Source of the DNA: Sarocladium kiliense
Taxonomy: Eukaryota > Ascomycota > Sordariomycetes > Hypocreales > Sarocladiaceae
DNA: 64,000 nucleotides
Assembly: GCA_030734395.1 (NCBI GenBank)
Contig: JAUZTG010000041.1
Span: 248,001 to 312,000, forward strand
Direction of reading: 5' to 3'
Positions 32,105 to 42,267 of this stretch are shown piece after piece; within the stretch, counting starts at the first letter, position 1; the number at the start of each line of letters is the position of its first letter. Made by a program: the position numbers and the translations under genes. The notes below the pieces were generated by a model. The model was not told where the DNA came from. It searched no databases and saw only the letters and a list, made by a program, of their open reading frames with translations.

Positions 32105-35100
32105 TCACACTCCGGCACCACGCCCTCCAATGCCCCATTTCGCCTGGGCCTCAATAACACTGGCCTCGATAGCCGGCAGCTCCCTACCTCGTCCAGTTGG
32201 CCGCGGCAGAAAATTGGTTTCGGCGAGGAATCTGAGGAAGCGACCAACAGTCTCCCTACTAATGCCCTCCCCAGCACTCTCATCAATACCTGTCCACCGG
32301 TCTGCATCAGCCTTGAGGACAGCAACAGCATTACGGTCATCAAGCTCCGGCGCACGAGTAGTGGAGGGTAGGTCATTCGTTGCCATATGGAAAAGAGGCA
32401 TCAGCGCGCTCTGTTCCTCATCCTTCTGGATAGGACCAGCAGAAACAAAGGTGCTGAGCTGGGCCTTCCAGTAGTCATAATCAACTTCAGGCACATCATA
32501 CCCGTAGTAGCTCAGGATAGAGAGATACTCGTTCATGCGCAGGCGAGGATGAGCAGTGACGTGGATAACGTGAACACCAATGTCGCTGTTGCTGCTGGGG
32601 CTGCTTGTAGTCTTAGCCGGGATGGGGTTCAAGCTAGCGGCGACGACAACGGTAGAGACGTGGCCTACAGGCACAGCGTTCACTGTGTTGACAATATGCG
32701 GGCGGCTGGACAGCTGGATGCACCCCTTCAGCATTCTGATGAGGAAGTCGTCGTGGACGCAAACACCACTAGCGGCGTCTCCAAGAATATAGCCAGGTCG
32801 AATGATGGATCCGAGGAGGCCGCGTCTGCCGGCCTCGCGGACGAGCTGTTCCGATACCTGGGATATGTCAGAGAGGATATTACTTATGCACAAAAGGAGA
32901 GATGTATAAACTACTCACCCATTTGGACTGGCCGTATCCGGTGCCGAGACCGGTAGCCGCGCCCATTAAATCATCTGCCTCCATGACAGCGTGTTGTCCC
33001 GTGCTGGTTTGCTTGTCTGATAGATTAATGTAGTGATCTGTGTCTAGAACACTGGTTGAGCTGATGAACGTGAACAGCTTCGGCTTGCCCTGGTTACAAA
33101 GCCGTAGTGCATCGATTGTAGACAGAACATTGCTACGCTCAAGATGCTTGTACTGCTTAACCCAGTGGACAAGGGCACCGTTATGGATAACCACATCGGC
33201 GGTGTTGCTAAGCATGTCCCATGTATCATTGTCAAGTCCAAGACGCGGCTGTGTCAGATCTCCAGTAACTGCACTGAGCCTGGTGGCCCAAGAATCCTGC
33301 CAGACGCTGTAGCCGCGGAGCGACCTCTGGAGCCGCTCGAGGGCGGCTGCGACACCCTTCGTTCCACGTACGTGAGCGATCACGTGTACGTTCTCACGTT
33401 GAAGCAAGTCCTTGACGATGTAAGAGCCCAGGAATCCCGTAGCGCCAGTCACAAAGACGGTCGTCTTGCCTGCCGGTGAGAGTGCGGCAGGGTCCGCTGT
33501 TTGATACGTGGCATCGAGGCTACCGAGCAGCTTGTCGAGTGACTGGGCATAGGCAGCCTCGCCATCCTCTGTCGCGTCGGAAGCCCCCTTGCCCTCACGC
33601 AGGCGGTCAATCTGCGTGGCGAGACCCCTAAGGGATGAGTCCGAGTACAGTGAGCTGATGGACACGTTGGCCCCCAGAATCTTGCGGATGTTGAGAAGAA
33701 GCTGCTGGGCTAGCAGACTGTGCCCGCCGCTTTCGAAGAAGTCAGACTCGGGCTGCAGAGTCTTGGCATTCAAGCCATTGATCAGTGCTTCCCACTGCTC
33801 GGCCACTTCCTTTTCAGTGGCGCTGAGTGTTTCCCATCTCTTCAGATCATCCTCTGACGCCTCTTCTGAAATCAGGGCCGCATCCGGGAACGGCAGGTTT
33901 GGGCTATCAATCTTGCCATTGGGATTCAAAGGCATCTTCTTCAGGAAGATGAAATAAGTCGGTACAGCGTGAACTGGCAACCGAGACTTGAGATGATCTC
34001 GAATCTCCGTTTGCATTGGCCGGTAGCGCTTGGAATACACGACGACGGGTCCGATCTCTGTACCGTGCTCCTCAGTGTCATCCAGGTTGTGTTCTGTCAG
34101 CCACTTGAGCCACTCTTGCTCTTCAGGCACAATGTAGCTGACTAGTGTTGGCTCTTCGTTCCGGTCTCTTCGAAGCAGCGTCTTGCACTCGCGGACCAAA
34201 TGGTGTCCTCTCAAGTTGCTATCGATCTCGTTGAGTTCGATACGGAACCCCCGTACTTTGACTTGATCATCCGCTCTGCCTGTGATTGCGCAATTGCCAG
34301 AATCGTCCAAATAATACCCCAAGTCGCCAGTCCTGTAGATTCTGTCTCGTGGGCCTTTGTAATACTTTCTCCAGGGCTCCCTGGCGAGATCGGCAACCTT
34401 GTTATCGGCCTCAACCCACTTCTGGTTATCGACGAACCAGCTGTCAAGAAATTTCTCCTTGGATTTCTCTGGGTCGTTCAAATATCCGTAAAATCGAAAG
34501 TTAGCATGATTCCATCAGAAAACAAAGGGGAGACACATATCTCAGCTAACCCTGCCGATCTCAGCATGATCTCACCGACCTCACCTACTCCGCAAAGCTT
34601 GGTCAGATCCTCTCGGTTGACTACGAGGAGCTGAACATTCTCGATGCCCTTGCCTGCAGGCACGATATCTCCAAACTGATCCAATGCATTCGGATCTTCG
34701 GTGTGGCTCTTGATGTGGTAGTATGATACGCTGCGGCTTGTCTCGGTGGTACCGTATGCAGCGCAGATATCCGCGTTAGGCGCCAGCTTGCGCAGCGCAG
34801 CGCAATCTTTCTTGGTTAGAATATCCCCCACGTAAAGAACCCATTTCAACGACGGGAACTCTGCCTTGGCACCGCCGCACAAAATTTGGCCCATGGCGGG
34901 TGTCAAATGGACCGCGTTCGGTTTATGTTCGCGGAACCACTCAGCTAGCCTTTCGTGGGCGATGTTCTCGCGAGCAGGGATAATTAGCTCCCCACCCATG
35001 AAAATCGGACTGAAGATGTCTCGCTGGATAGGATCATGGCTAATACCACTATTGAATAATTAGCAAAGCTGAGATAAGAATCATCTTCGATAGACTTTAC

Positions 35101-35878
35101 CTCAGACAAGCGAACTTGGTATCCGAGGTCCAGTTGAAAGTTCTGGCCATGAACGGATTGTATCTGGCTAAGCTGTAATGTCTACCCAACACGCCCCTGG
35201 AAATAGTCAGCAATGTCTAGACTTTCAGAGTCGCTGGATCTCGTACTTGGGTGTAGATGTCGTGCCACTGGTGAAACTCAGAATACTTGTTGAGTCCGGT
35301 CCCACTAGAACATTTGGGGGCGTTGATGCTTTGCTTCCAATGTCGGTAAAGACTTCCTTCCCGGCAACCTCGCCACCAGTAATGTGACCATCATCGCTTA
35401 TCCGCAGTTCGGGGACTTGTATCTTGAGAGCTAGTTGCTCGTCAATGTACGTCTGGACACGAGGCGCGAAAGGACCGTTCTCGTCCCTGGCCCTGCCAAT
35501 TGTAACCAGGGCTTTTGGTTGTGAGACCTCAAGGTAGATCTGTTGTCTTGCGGGCGGGTACGCCGGGTCTAGGACAGTGATAGTGGCGCCGGCAGCAAGC
35601 GCTCCCATGAACGCAACAACGAGTTCGACGGAACGGTAGGCAAAGATCATAACGACGTCGCCATTGGTGATCCCAGCTTCATGGAGCTGGTTGGCCAAGA
35701 TATTGGACGCCTCATAAATCTGCTTATAGTTGAATCTCCTCTCGGGTGTGGTGGAGGAGGCTGTTTCCGTGACGCACGGCGCGTTGGGATTCTTCAGGGC
35801 ATTCTTGTGGAATATCTCGTGGATGGCGCCGATGTAGCCACTCCAGTCGAGGTCGACAGTGGGATCAGGAAGCCCCAT
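32105..35878 (-). CDS. LYS2-like NRPS-like reductase (adenylation-thiolation-reductase)
   Basis: Exons are 35247-35878, 35101-35196, 34541-35048, 32919-34487 and 32105-32857, giving 1,185 aa. The start is ACCGCCATGG; an in-frame upstream extension has no ATG. The A domain spans about 1-560: PAYPPARQ, SFTSGTTSTPKGVLGRH, AAYGTTETS, YRTGDLG and GRADDQVKVRGFRIEL. The T domain is at about 640-700 with FFESGGHSLL, whose Ser carries phosphopantetheine. The NADPH reductase domain (about 750-1150) has VFVTGATGFLGSY and the YGQSK catalytic Tyr/Lys. Similarity to alpha-aminoadipate reductase LYS2 is strong across the whole length, but the roughly 240-residue LYS2 N-terminal region is absent. It could reduce aminoadipate or another amino acid to an aldehyde. 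Intron 34488-34540 is AT-AC; the other three are GT-AG. Confidence 0.88.
34488..34540 (-). other. 53-nt AT-AC intron in the LYS2-like gene
   Basis: The homology-supported join is GLAE to GYLNDPEKSKEKF. This leaves an intron beginning ATATGTGT and ending TTTTAC, with a GCTAAC branch-like motif about 15 nt before the end. No GT-AG pair keeps the conserved residues in frame. Confidence 0.6.
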
Positions 35879-37320
35879 GGCGGTAGGTATAGCAAGATTC
35901 GCTCTCGGTGAGAAGGCGCCTAGTAGCAAAGATATCCCTGGAGCATAGTTTAAGTTGGGATCTTAAAGAGAGTCGTGTCTGGTGGGAACACTAGAGCACA
36001 GAAGATGTGTCACTGCAAGAAAATTCTGCCACACGCCGATCTTCGGGGGAGGGGGAGAGCTAAGTTTCCCTATTATGGTAGGCGGTGACTAAGGTAAGTC
36101 AGAGGGGTGTGACGCAAAGGTGGTGGGGTGCGGGAAGGAATAGGCCCTAGAGGAAAGAAGGAAACGTCACGAAAGGTCCTAGGAAGATCACGTGACCCGT
36201 ATGCTCAGACGAGATCGGACTAAGCAACACTGGACCACGAGGGGAACAGATAGTATATATACCAACATAAGAGGATTACTCCCTCAGTGTTGAATCTAAG
36301 TATTCTACCACAATTAAATAAGAGTAATACCTCCTGGCGATCGATTAGTGAACTCTACTCGAACTACCAGCCTACAACCATTGTGGTCTTACCTGACTTA
36401 CCCTAGACAGAAACCCTACAACAAATCTTACCAAGTAAATTTGATCGTTATAGATCGGAAGACTTCCATGTCTGATCGCAACACGAAAGGTGTTTACAAA
36501 TCACTTCCTCGCCTTTTGAGGTGAGGCACATCGAAACCCATGAGTCGGAAGTCACGGGGTGGAGAGAGATGTAAAGATGCGCATTTCAGTTTCTAAATAT
36601 GGTACAATCTTACTCGTCTCCGATGCCCTTAAGATCACAGTCTACTCATTACGTTCCAGCCCATCGTCCTGCCAGCTTTCTCAGGACGTACAACTCTGGC
36701 CAGACTTGTTGGGTGTGACTATTGAGGGAACCCAATAAAGCGTAGCAGGAACCCAAGGAACCCAAGAAAACAGACTCCGTCTCCCCGCAATCTAATGCTT
36801 ACGATCCCCGATTGTTGGAGCTAGTGACCATGACCATGGTGCCACGATTGGTGCGCAATATAAGATCGACAAGGATCATCTCCAAGCCCGGCTTGTCAAC
36901 CCTGATTGTCCACTCTGTTTCCCCAGCTCGGCATTCGAGTACGCCAGTTCAGACGGCGCAGATAGGCTGTCTGGCAAATTAGCCGGGAGAACCGGGTCTC
37001 TACACTCTTTTAAGACAGGTTCGTTCGTTACCAAGGCGGCACAATGCACTTACACACGGGACGTAAGTGCTGTACGTCAGAGGGAAAGCGGCTCATGAGG
37101 GTCATTCGGTAACTTCCCGACAGATTATGCTTATTGCACAGTAGCTTGGTAATGTGTGTTGCGGTACTTAATGAAGGCATTGGGCCGAGCCCTGCTGCTC
37201 TCGTGGTCTGCAGCACTTTTGCTGCCCTCCCGCCTCTCCATTCGCAAGTCCTCGTTGCTCGTCGCTGGGAGCAGCCTAGGTTGTCTAAGATACCCTTCTG
37301 GAATTCAAGCTGACGTCAAA
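35879..37320. other. divergent intergenic region, 1.4 kb, with possible LTR relic
   Basis: The left part is the promoter of the LYS2-like gene and the right part that of the GH43 gene. A TTAGCC (GGCTAA on the minus strand, XlnR-like) lies at 36979-36984. The sequence around 36108-36380 resembles an LTR. Confidence 0.4.
36108..36380 (+). repeat. possible solo LTR of a retrotransposon
   Basis: The stretch begins TGTGACGC and ends CCTACAACCA. It has a TATATATA near 36250 and the CTCAGTGTTGAATCTAAG-type leader common in fungal copia LTRs. I see no target duplication and no internal element, so the borders are guesses. Confidence 0.28.
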
Positions 37321-38727
37321 ATGGTCAACATCCTTGGTTTGAGAACGGCTGCAGCCATTGCCGGACTTCTCGTTGCTGTCAACGCAGACAATCCCATTGT
37401 GCAAACCCGGTATACAGCTGATCCCGCGCCAATGGTGCATAACGGTCGCGTTTACGTCTTCACGAGCCACGATGAGGACTCCGCAAAGGAGTTTTTCGAC
37501 ATGCGCGACTGGCGCCTTTACTCGACTGACGACATGATGAACTGGCTTGATCACGGCTCCCCGATGGGCCTCGACACGTTCGACTGGGTCAAATCTGACG
37601 CCTGGGCTGGCCAGGTCGTTGAGCGCCATGGCAAGTTCTATTGGTACGCGCCGATGCGAATGAAGGACAACGAGCGTGGTATCGGTGTTGCTGTCGCCGA
37701 CAACATCACTGGACCTTATACCGATGCTATTGGAGGGCCATTAGTCGCCAACGACGAGATCGATCCGCATACGTTTGTCGACGACGATGGCCAGGCGTAC
37801 CTCTACTGGGGTAATCCGAGTCTCTGGTGCGTAGAACTCAACGACGACATGATCTCGATGAAGAACGAGCCGATCTCGTTCAATATGACGAAGGAAACAT
37901 TCGGCCCCCGTCGCGATTTCGATTCCGACAGATCATCGTCGTACGAGGAGGGCCCTTGGATCTACAAACGAGGAGAGATGTATTACGCTCTCTACGCAGC
38001 CAACTGTTGCGACGAGGATATCCGGTACTCTACTGCGCCAACGCCGAAAGGACCGTGGACGTACAGAGGGCTAGTGATGCGGTCAGCGTCGCGCGCTTTC
38101 ACGAATCATCCTGGTTACGTCGAGTTCATGGGCAACAACTACTTCTTCTACCATAACGGGGCACTCCCACGAGGTGGTGGCTTCTGGCGATCCGTCGCCG
38201 TTGAACAGTTCATCTACAATCCCGATGGTACAATACCCACCATGATCATGACCGAAGATGGCGCACCCCAGCTAAAGAATCTCAATCCTTACACCCGCCA
38301 AGAAGCCGAGCTGATAGCTTTCTCCCGCGGTGTCGGAACCGAGGTCTGCGAAGATGAAGGCGGTGGTATGAACGTCAACCGCATCCGCCAGCGCGACTTC
38401 ATCAAAGTCGGCGGCGTGGACTTCGGCAAGACGAGCCCGTCCAAGTTCCACGCTAGGATCGCTTCAGGCGGAAATGGAGGATCAATTCAACTTCGACTGG
38501 ATAATTGGGAGAGAGGTCGGAAGGTTGGTGAGTGTGAGGTGCCGAGCACAGGAGGTTGGCAGAACTGGAAGACGGTCAGCTGCGATGTTGCGAATGCGAC
38601 TGAAGTGCATGATTTGTTCTTTGCTTTCTATCCAACGGAGGAGGATCTAGTCGACATGTACCCAGAAAGACCCGAGGACAAAGGGAACGTCTTATTCTCG
38701 TTCAACTGGTGGAAGTTCGACGAGTGA
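37321..38727 (+). CDS. secreted GH43 glycosidase with C-terminal CBM6
   Basis: The intronless gene encodes 468 aa from the ATG at 37321 (AAAATGGTC), which opens a signal peptide (ILGLRTAAAIAGLLVAVNA). An open upstream extension starting at 37156 is ignored. The five-bladed GH43 domain shows its three acidic residues: Asp in RYTADPAPMVHNGRVYVF (about residue 27), Asp in DEIDPHTFVDDDGQAYLYWG (about 143) and Glu in SSYEEGPWIYKRGEMYYAL (about 209). A CBM6-like beta-sandwich occupies about 340-468 (FHARIASGGNGGSIQLRLD, ending FSFNWWKF). Such enzymes release xylose or arabinose from arabinoxylan. With the GH54 enzyme it suggests hemicellulose use, though the two lie 36 kb apart. Confidence 0.9.
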   Translation: MVNILGLRTAAAIAGLLVAVNADNPIVQTRYTADPAPMVHNGRVYVFTSHDEDSAKEFFDMRDWRLYSTDDMMNWLDHGSPMGLDTFDWVKSDAWAGQVVERHGKFYWYAPMRMKDNERGIGVAVADNITGPYTDAIGGPLVANDEIDPHTFVDDDGQAYLYWGNPSLWCVELNDDMISMKNEPISFNMTKETFGPRRDFDSDRSSSYEEGPWIYKRGEMYYALYAANCCDEDIRYSTAPTPKGPWTYRGLVMRSASRAFTNHPGYVEFMGNNYFFYHNGALPRGGGFWRSVAVEQFIYNPDGTIPTMIMTEDGAPQLKNLNPYTRQEAELIAFSRGVGTEVCEDEGGGMNVNRIRQRDFIKVGGVDFGKTSPSKFHARIASGGNGGSIQLRLDNWERGRKVGECEVPSTGGWQNWKTVSCDVANATEVHDLFFAFYPTEEDLVDMYPERPEDKGNVLFSFNWWKFDE

Positions 38728-39149
38728 GGGTCGAAGGGATGGCGGGAGTTCCCCGACAAGCACCCTGCAAAGCGAGAGAGTCTAACGTCAAGACTTGAAA
38801 GCAAACCATACGGCATCTAAACTCTTCATTCAAAGTCTGCCTTCCATGCGGTCAATTGACAAAATTGGTGGTTCCAAACAAGGAGAGAGGAAGTTCAAAC
38901 CAATCGTCGGGACTCCCCGGTGTAGCCACGAGTATATCATTATCTCATCCGATCGTATAATGTCTTAGAACTATTGCGTATATACAAAGCTTCAACACGC
39001 TTTTTTTGGTATCTTTTTGCGTCTTCTTTTTTCCCTTTCGTTGGTTGGGTTGGTCTGGTGGGTATGCGCTTAAGGCCGAGAGCGAGTCAGGGTTTTCGTC
39101 TGTATGAGGCATATATACACCAATAAGCAGCCGAGACTTCAACAAACAA
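38728..39149. other. intergenic before tRNA
   Basis: 3' region of the GH43 gene; contains T-rich tracts near 39000. No gene recognised. Confidence 0.45.
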
Positions 39150-39238
39150 GGGCGAATGGTTTAGTGGTATAATACCTCTTTAGCATGTTCTAACATCTAA
39201 GTTAGAGGTGGTCCAGGGTTCGATTCCCTGTTCGTCCA
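39150..39238 (+). tRNA. tRNA-Ala (AGC) with a 17-nt intron
   Basis: The cloverleaf folds fully. The acceptor stem GGGCGAA pairs with TTCGTCC and contains the G3:U70 pair that marks alanine tRNA; the discriminator is A. The D arm is GTTTAGTGGTATAAT, the anticodon stem CCTCT/AGAGG, and the T arm CAGGG-TTCGATT-CCCTG. The anticodon loop begins TTAGCA, placing AGC at positions 34-36. The 17 extra bases 39186-39202 sit after position 37, the normal place of a nuclear tRNA intron. The D and T arms resemble tRNA-Gly, but no glycine anticodon fits. Confidence 0.88.
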
Positions 39239-39814
39239 ATCTTTTCCATTTTTGCATTGGTTTCCTCTGTATTTTTGCTTCGCCTTCCAAAGCGTGGTCA
39301 ATGTCTCGCCCGGTGATGCTCATAGGGGACACCCACTGAACCCGAGTTTGCCTCTGCTTTTCCTTTTGTCCGAGGTCGTGTGCTTCATCCCCCGGAAACT
39401 AGCGATTTGAAATGCTACTCCCTGGTTCCGTGTTGATCAACAGAGGTAATGGCTAGTGTCAACTTCCAGTGCATGGATGCATCACCCGGATCTTTAGCCT
39501 AATAAACACACCCCGCAAGTTGGAAAAGAAACATGATTCATCTCTTCTTCAATTGATCCAATACGTCACGTAGGGTGCCGGCGCTTGAACAGAACACGAG
39601 GCCGAGTTCAGGCACATAGCCCTCGGTTAGACGGCATGGCACTGTAACGGTCCTCAGCTAATATAGATCTGTAGTCTAGAACCTGCTTAATATGTAAAAG
39701 GTTCAGGATAATCTCTTCGCAAATGGCTAATGAGGGGAACAGCTCTTGATTAAAACCCCAAGAGAAGGTACAGAATTTGACGTGGTAACGGTCAAGAGCG
39801 TACCTGTTGAGATC
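39239..39814. other. intergenic after tRNA
   Basis: A T-rich stretch (TTTTCC...TTTTTGC) directly after 39238 could be the RNA polymerase III terminator. The rest is the upstream region of the esterase gene. Confidence 0.45.
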
Positions 39815-41945
39815 ATGCGTACCCTATCAATTACCTGCGCTCTAGCTGCCACAGTCTTACTTGTTGATGCAGCAGCCAAGCCTCCGCAATGCTCCATCAC
39901 CAATGCGAAGACATCTTTGACTTTGCTCTACGAGAACAATCTCAACTTGACTGACGACGCGAACCATGTCGGCGCTATACTTCTCGACCCAACATCTAAG
40001 CAGGCTGCGGCCTCCGCCTGCGCTGTAATCGGCGAGAAACTTCTGCCAAAGTCGGTCGTAGAAGATCACGAGGATGACTTCCTCCACCAGCTGTCTTATC
40101 AGTCTTTCGCCAAACGGGCTGGTCCCAATCAGCTCTACTGGATTGAGGATGTCGCTGTCTCTGTCGAACACCGGCAACAGAAATTGGAATTCCACACTAA
40201 TCATCGGCCTCCTTCTCATGAACTGCCAGTACTCTGTACGCAATCCAGTACCGATGGCCAGCCGGATGCGGTGGCTACCACCAGCAACAAGGTCAAAGTC
40301 CCTTCCCAGGGCAATACATACGTCGGCTTCAGGAATCTCAAGTCATTCCGTTTTCAAGGAATCCGATACGCGAAGCCACCGAAACGGTTCGAATATACAA
40401 CTCTGCATGAGCCACACGGACAAACTATTGATGCAACGAAGTATGGTGACCAGTGCATCCAGACAGGCTCAGGAGGGAGCGAGGACTGTTTGTTCCTGAA
40501 CATTCAGACACCCTACATACCCAAAGCTGGGTCAAAGAAGAACCTGCGGCCAGTCTTGTTCTGGATTCACGGAGGTGGCTTCACCGGTGGAGCTGGGTCT
40601 TACGGCAATAGTGACGGTGGGCAACTCGCTTCGAGAGAAGACGTCGTTACTGTCACAATGAACTACCGTTTGTCAACTCTTGGCTTCCTTGCTGTACCTG
40701 GAACGAAGGTTACCGGTAACTACGGTATCGCCGATCAACAACTGGCTTTGGAGGTTCGTGCTTCAACTGTGATGTCGGGATCGATGCTGACCTTTTCTGC
40801 AGTGGACTCTGAAGAACATCGAAAACTTCGGGGGCGACCCAAAGCAAACCACCCTCAATGGTGGCAGCGCCGGGGCCTGCTCTGTTCGTGTTCACCTCGG
40901 CTCCCCCAAGTCAATTGGCAAGTTCCAAGGCGCCATCGCCATGAGCAATCTCGGAGGCGGTCAGAGTTTAGGTCTCACAGGTGGAAACTACGCTACCCAG
41001 TATAGCAATTACCCAACCATCCAAGGCTCATACGATCTCTCCTCCAAGCTCTTCTCCGACGCTGGTTGCTCTGCAAAGAACCATGAGGAGCAAGTCGCAT
41101 GCCTTAAAAAGCTGGACGCGAAAACCATCATCAACTTGCCTACCGTCGCGCGCTATGTCGTTCAGGATGGAACATATGTCAACACCCCAGAGCTGGTGGT
41201 ATCTAAGCGCGGTCCGCAAACGGCTCATGTCCCTGTGATCTTTGGCATTGCCGCCGATGACGGTTCTTCATTCTGCGATTATCCAAAGGACGGTGCAAAC
41301 GAGGTGGAAGGCATTCAACAGGGTCTGGGAATCTCAAAATCCTACGCCCAGTCCATCATCGACAGCGGGTTGTTCCCATACTATGACAGCGGGAACCGGA
41401 CCGAGGACATCTTCAATGTGTCTCAACGTGTAGCGACAGACCAGCAATTCCGCTGCATTGACCAAGCGTCGGCTTATGCTGGAGCAAAGACCGGTGCATT
41501 CAAATCCGCATATTTCTACGAGACTACGCGGACTGCTTGCCCTGGCTACAACCCAGAGAACCTGGCTTGTCCGGCACCTGAACCAGGCTTCCCGTTTGGC
41601 AGTCCTTATGAGCCTTACTTCCGCATGCATGGGGCGGACCAAGCCGCTGGGTTTGGCTATCTAGATGTGATGCGGGACCAGAACGACGTGTATGCCATTC
41701 AAATGAGCCTTGGCTACTTCGGATCGTTCATTAGGTCTGGCCAGCCGAATCCCAGCGCTGGGTACCTCAAGGCCCGAGGATACAGCAACATTTTGGAGGC
41801 AACGAAGAAAACAGGAACATGGGAAGCAATCAAAGATGCAAGTGGACCGATCAGATTTCTGGACTGGCCAAGTACCCGTGGCAAGTTTGTTGATGTGCCG
41901 CAGTGCGCGTTCTTGAATTACTCTATCAACTATTATCTAGACTAG
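39815..41945 (+). CDS. secreted type-B carboxylesterase / cholinesterase-like
   Basis: Exons 39815-40753 and 40803-41945 give 693 aa. The 49-nt intron (GTTCGT...GCAG) joins QQLALE to WTLKNIENFGGDPKQTT, a canonical carboxylesterase segment. A signal peptide (MRTLSITCALAATVLLVDA) is followed by about 180 extra N-terminal residues before the alpha/beta-hydrolase fold. The oxyanion-hole motif is FWIHGGGFTGG. The nucleophile elbow is NGGSAGA, with Gly where most members have Glu (GESAG). The catalytic His lies in MHGADQAAGFGY; an Asp-rich AADDGSS near the acid position is probable. It likely hydrolyses esters outside the cell. The substrate cannot be told, and the N-terminal extension is unusual. 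Confidence 0.87.
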
Positions 41946-42267
41946 GGCTGCTATGAGATCTGATTCGTCAACCCAGCGACAGCAGTAGGGGAAGAGATCG
42001 AGTTGTAGCAATGAGATCTTCCATGTTCTCTACGAAGTCGTTTCGAGCACTTCGTGGCGGGGATGCCTTCTTCTGTAGAAATCGAGTTCTCCCCTCCATC
42101 CTGAGCATAGAAACTTCACACTCTCGCAATATCATAGCCAAGCTTCAATAACTTCACGGACACTTTGCCCAAATGGGAAGACTGCTTTAGATTGAGGTAC
42201 TGATTATGTGCGTTTTCAATTTATGGCCGACGATATTTACGCTTTACCATCATATGTACTACACGAT
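41946..42267. other. convergent intergenic region
   Basis: 3' ends of the esterase gene and the 557-aa secreted protein gene. Nothing else seen. Confidence 0.45.

Noticed and set aside
34478..34540. Read-through of the AT-AC intron as coding sequence
   Set aside because: It ends in a stop after 20 unconserved residues and loses the rest of the adenylation domain.
37156..37320. Upstream extension of the GH43 frame
   Set aside because: The ATG at 37321 has a good context and directly opens a signal peptide; the extension would bury it.
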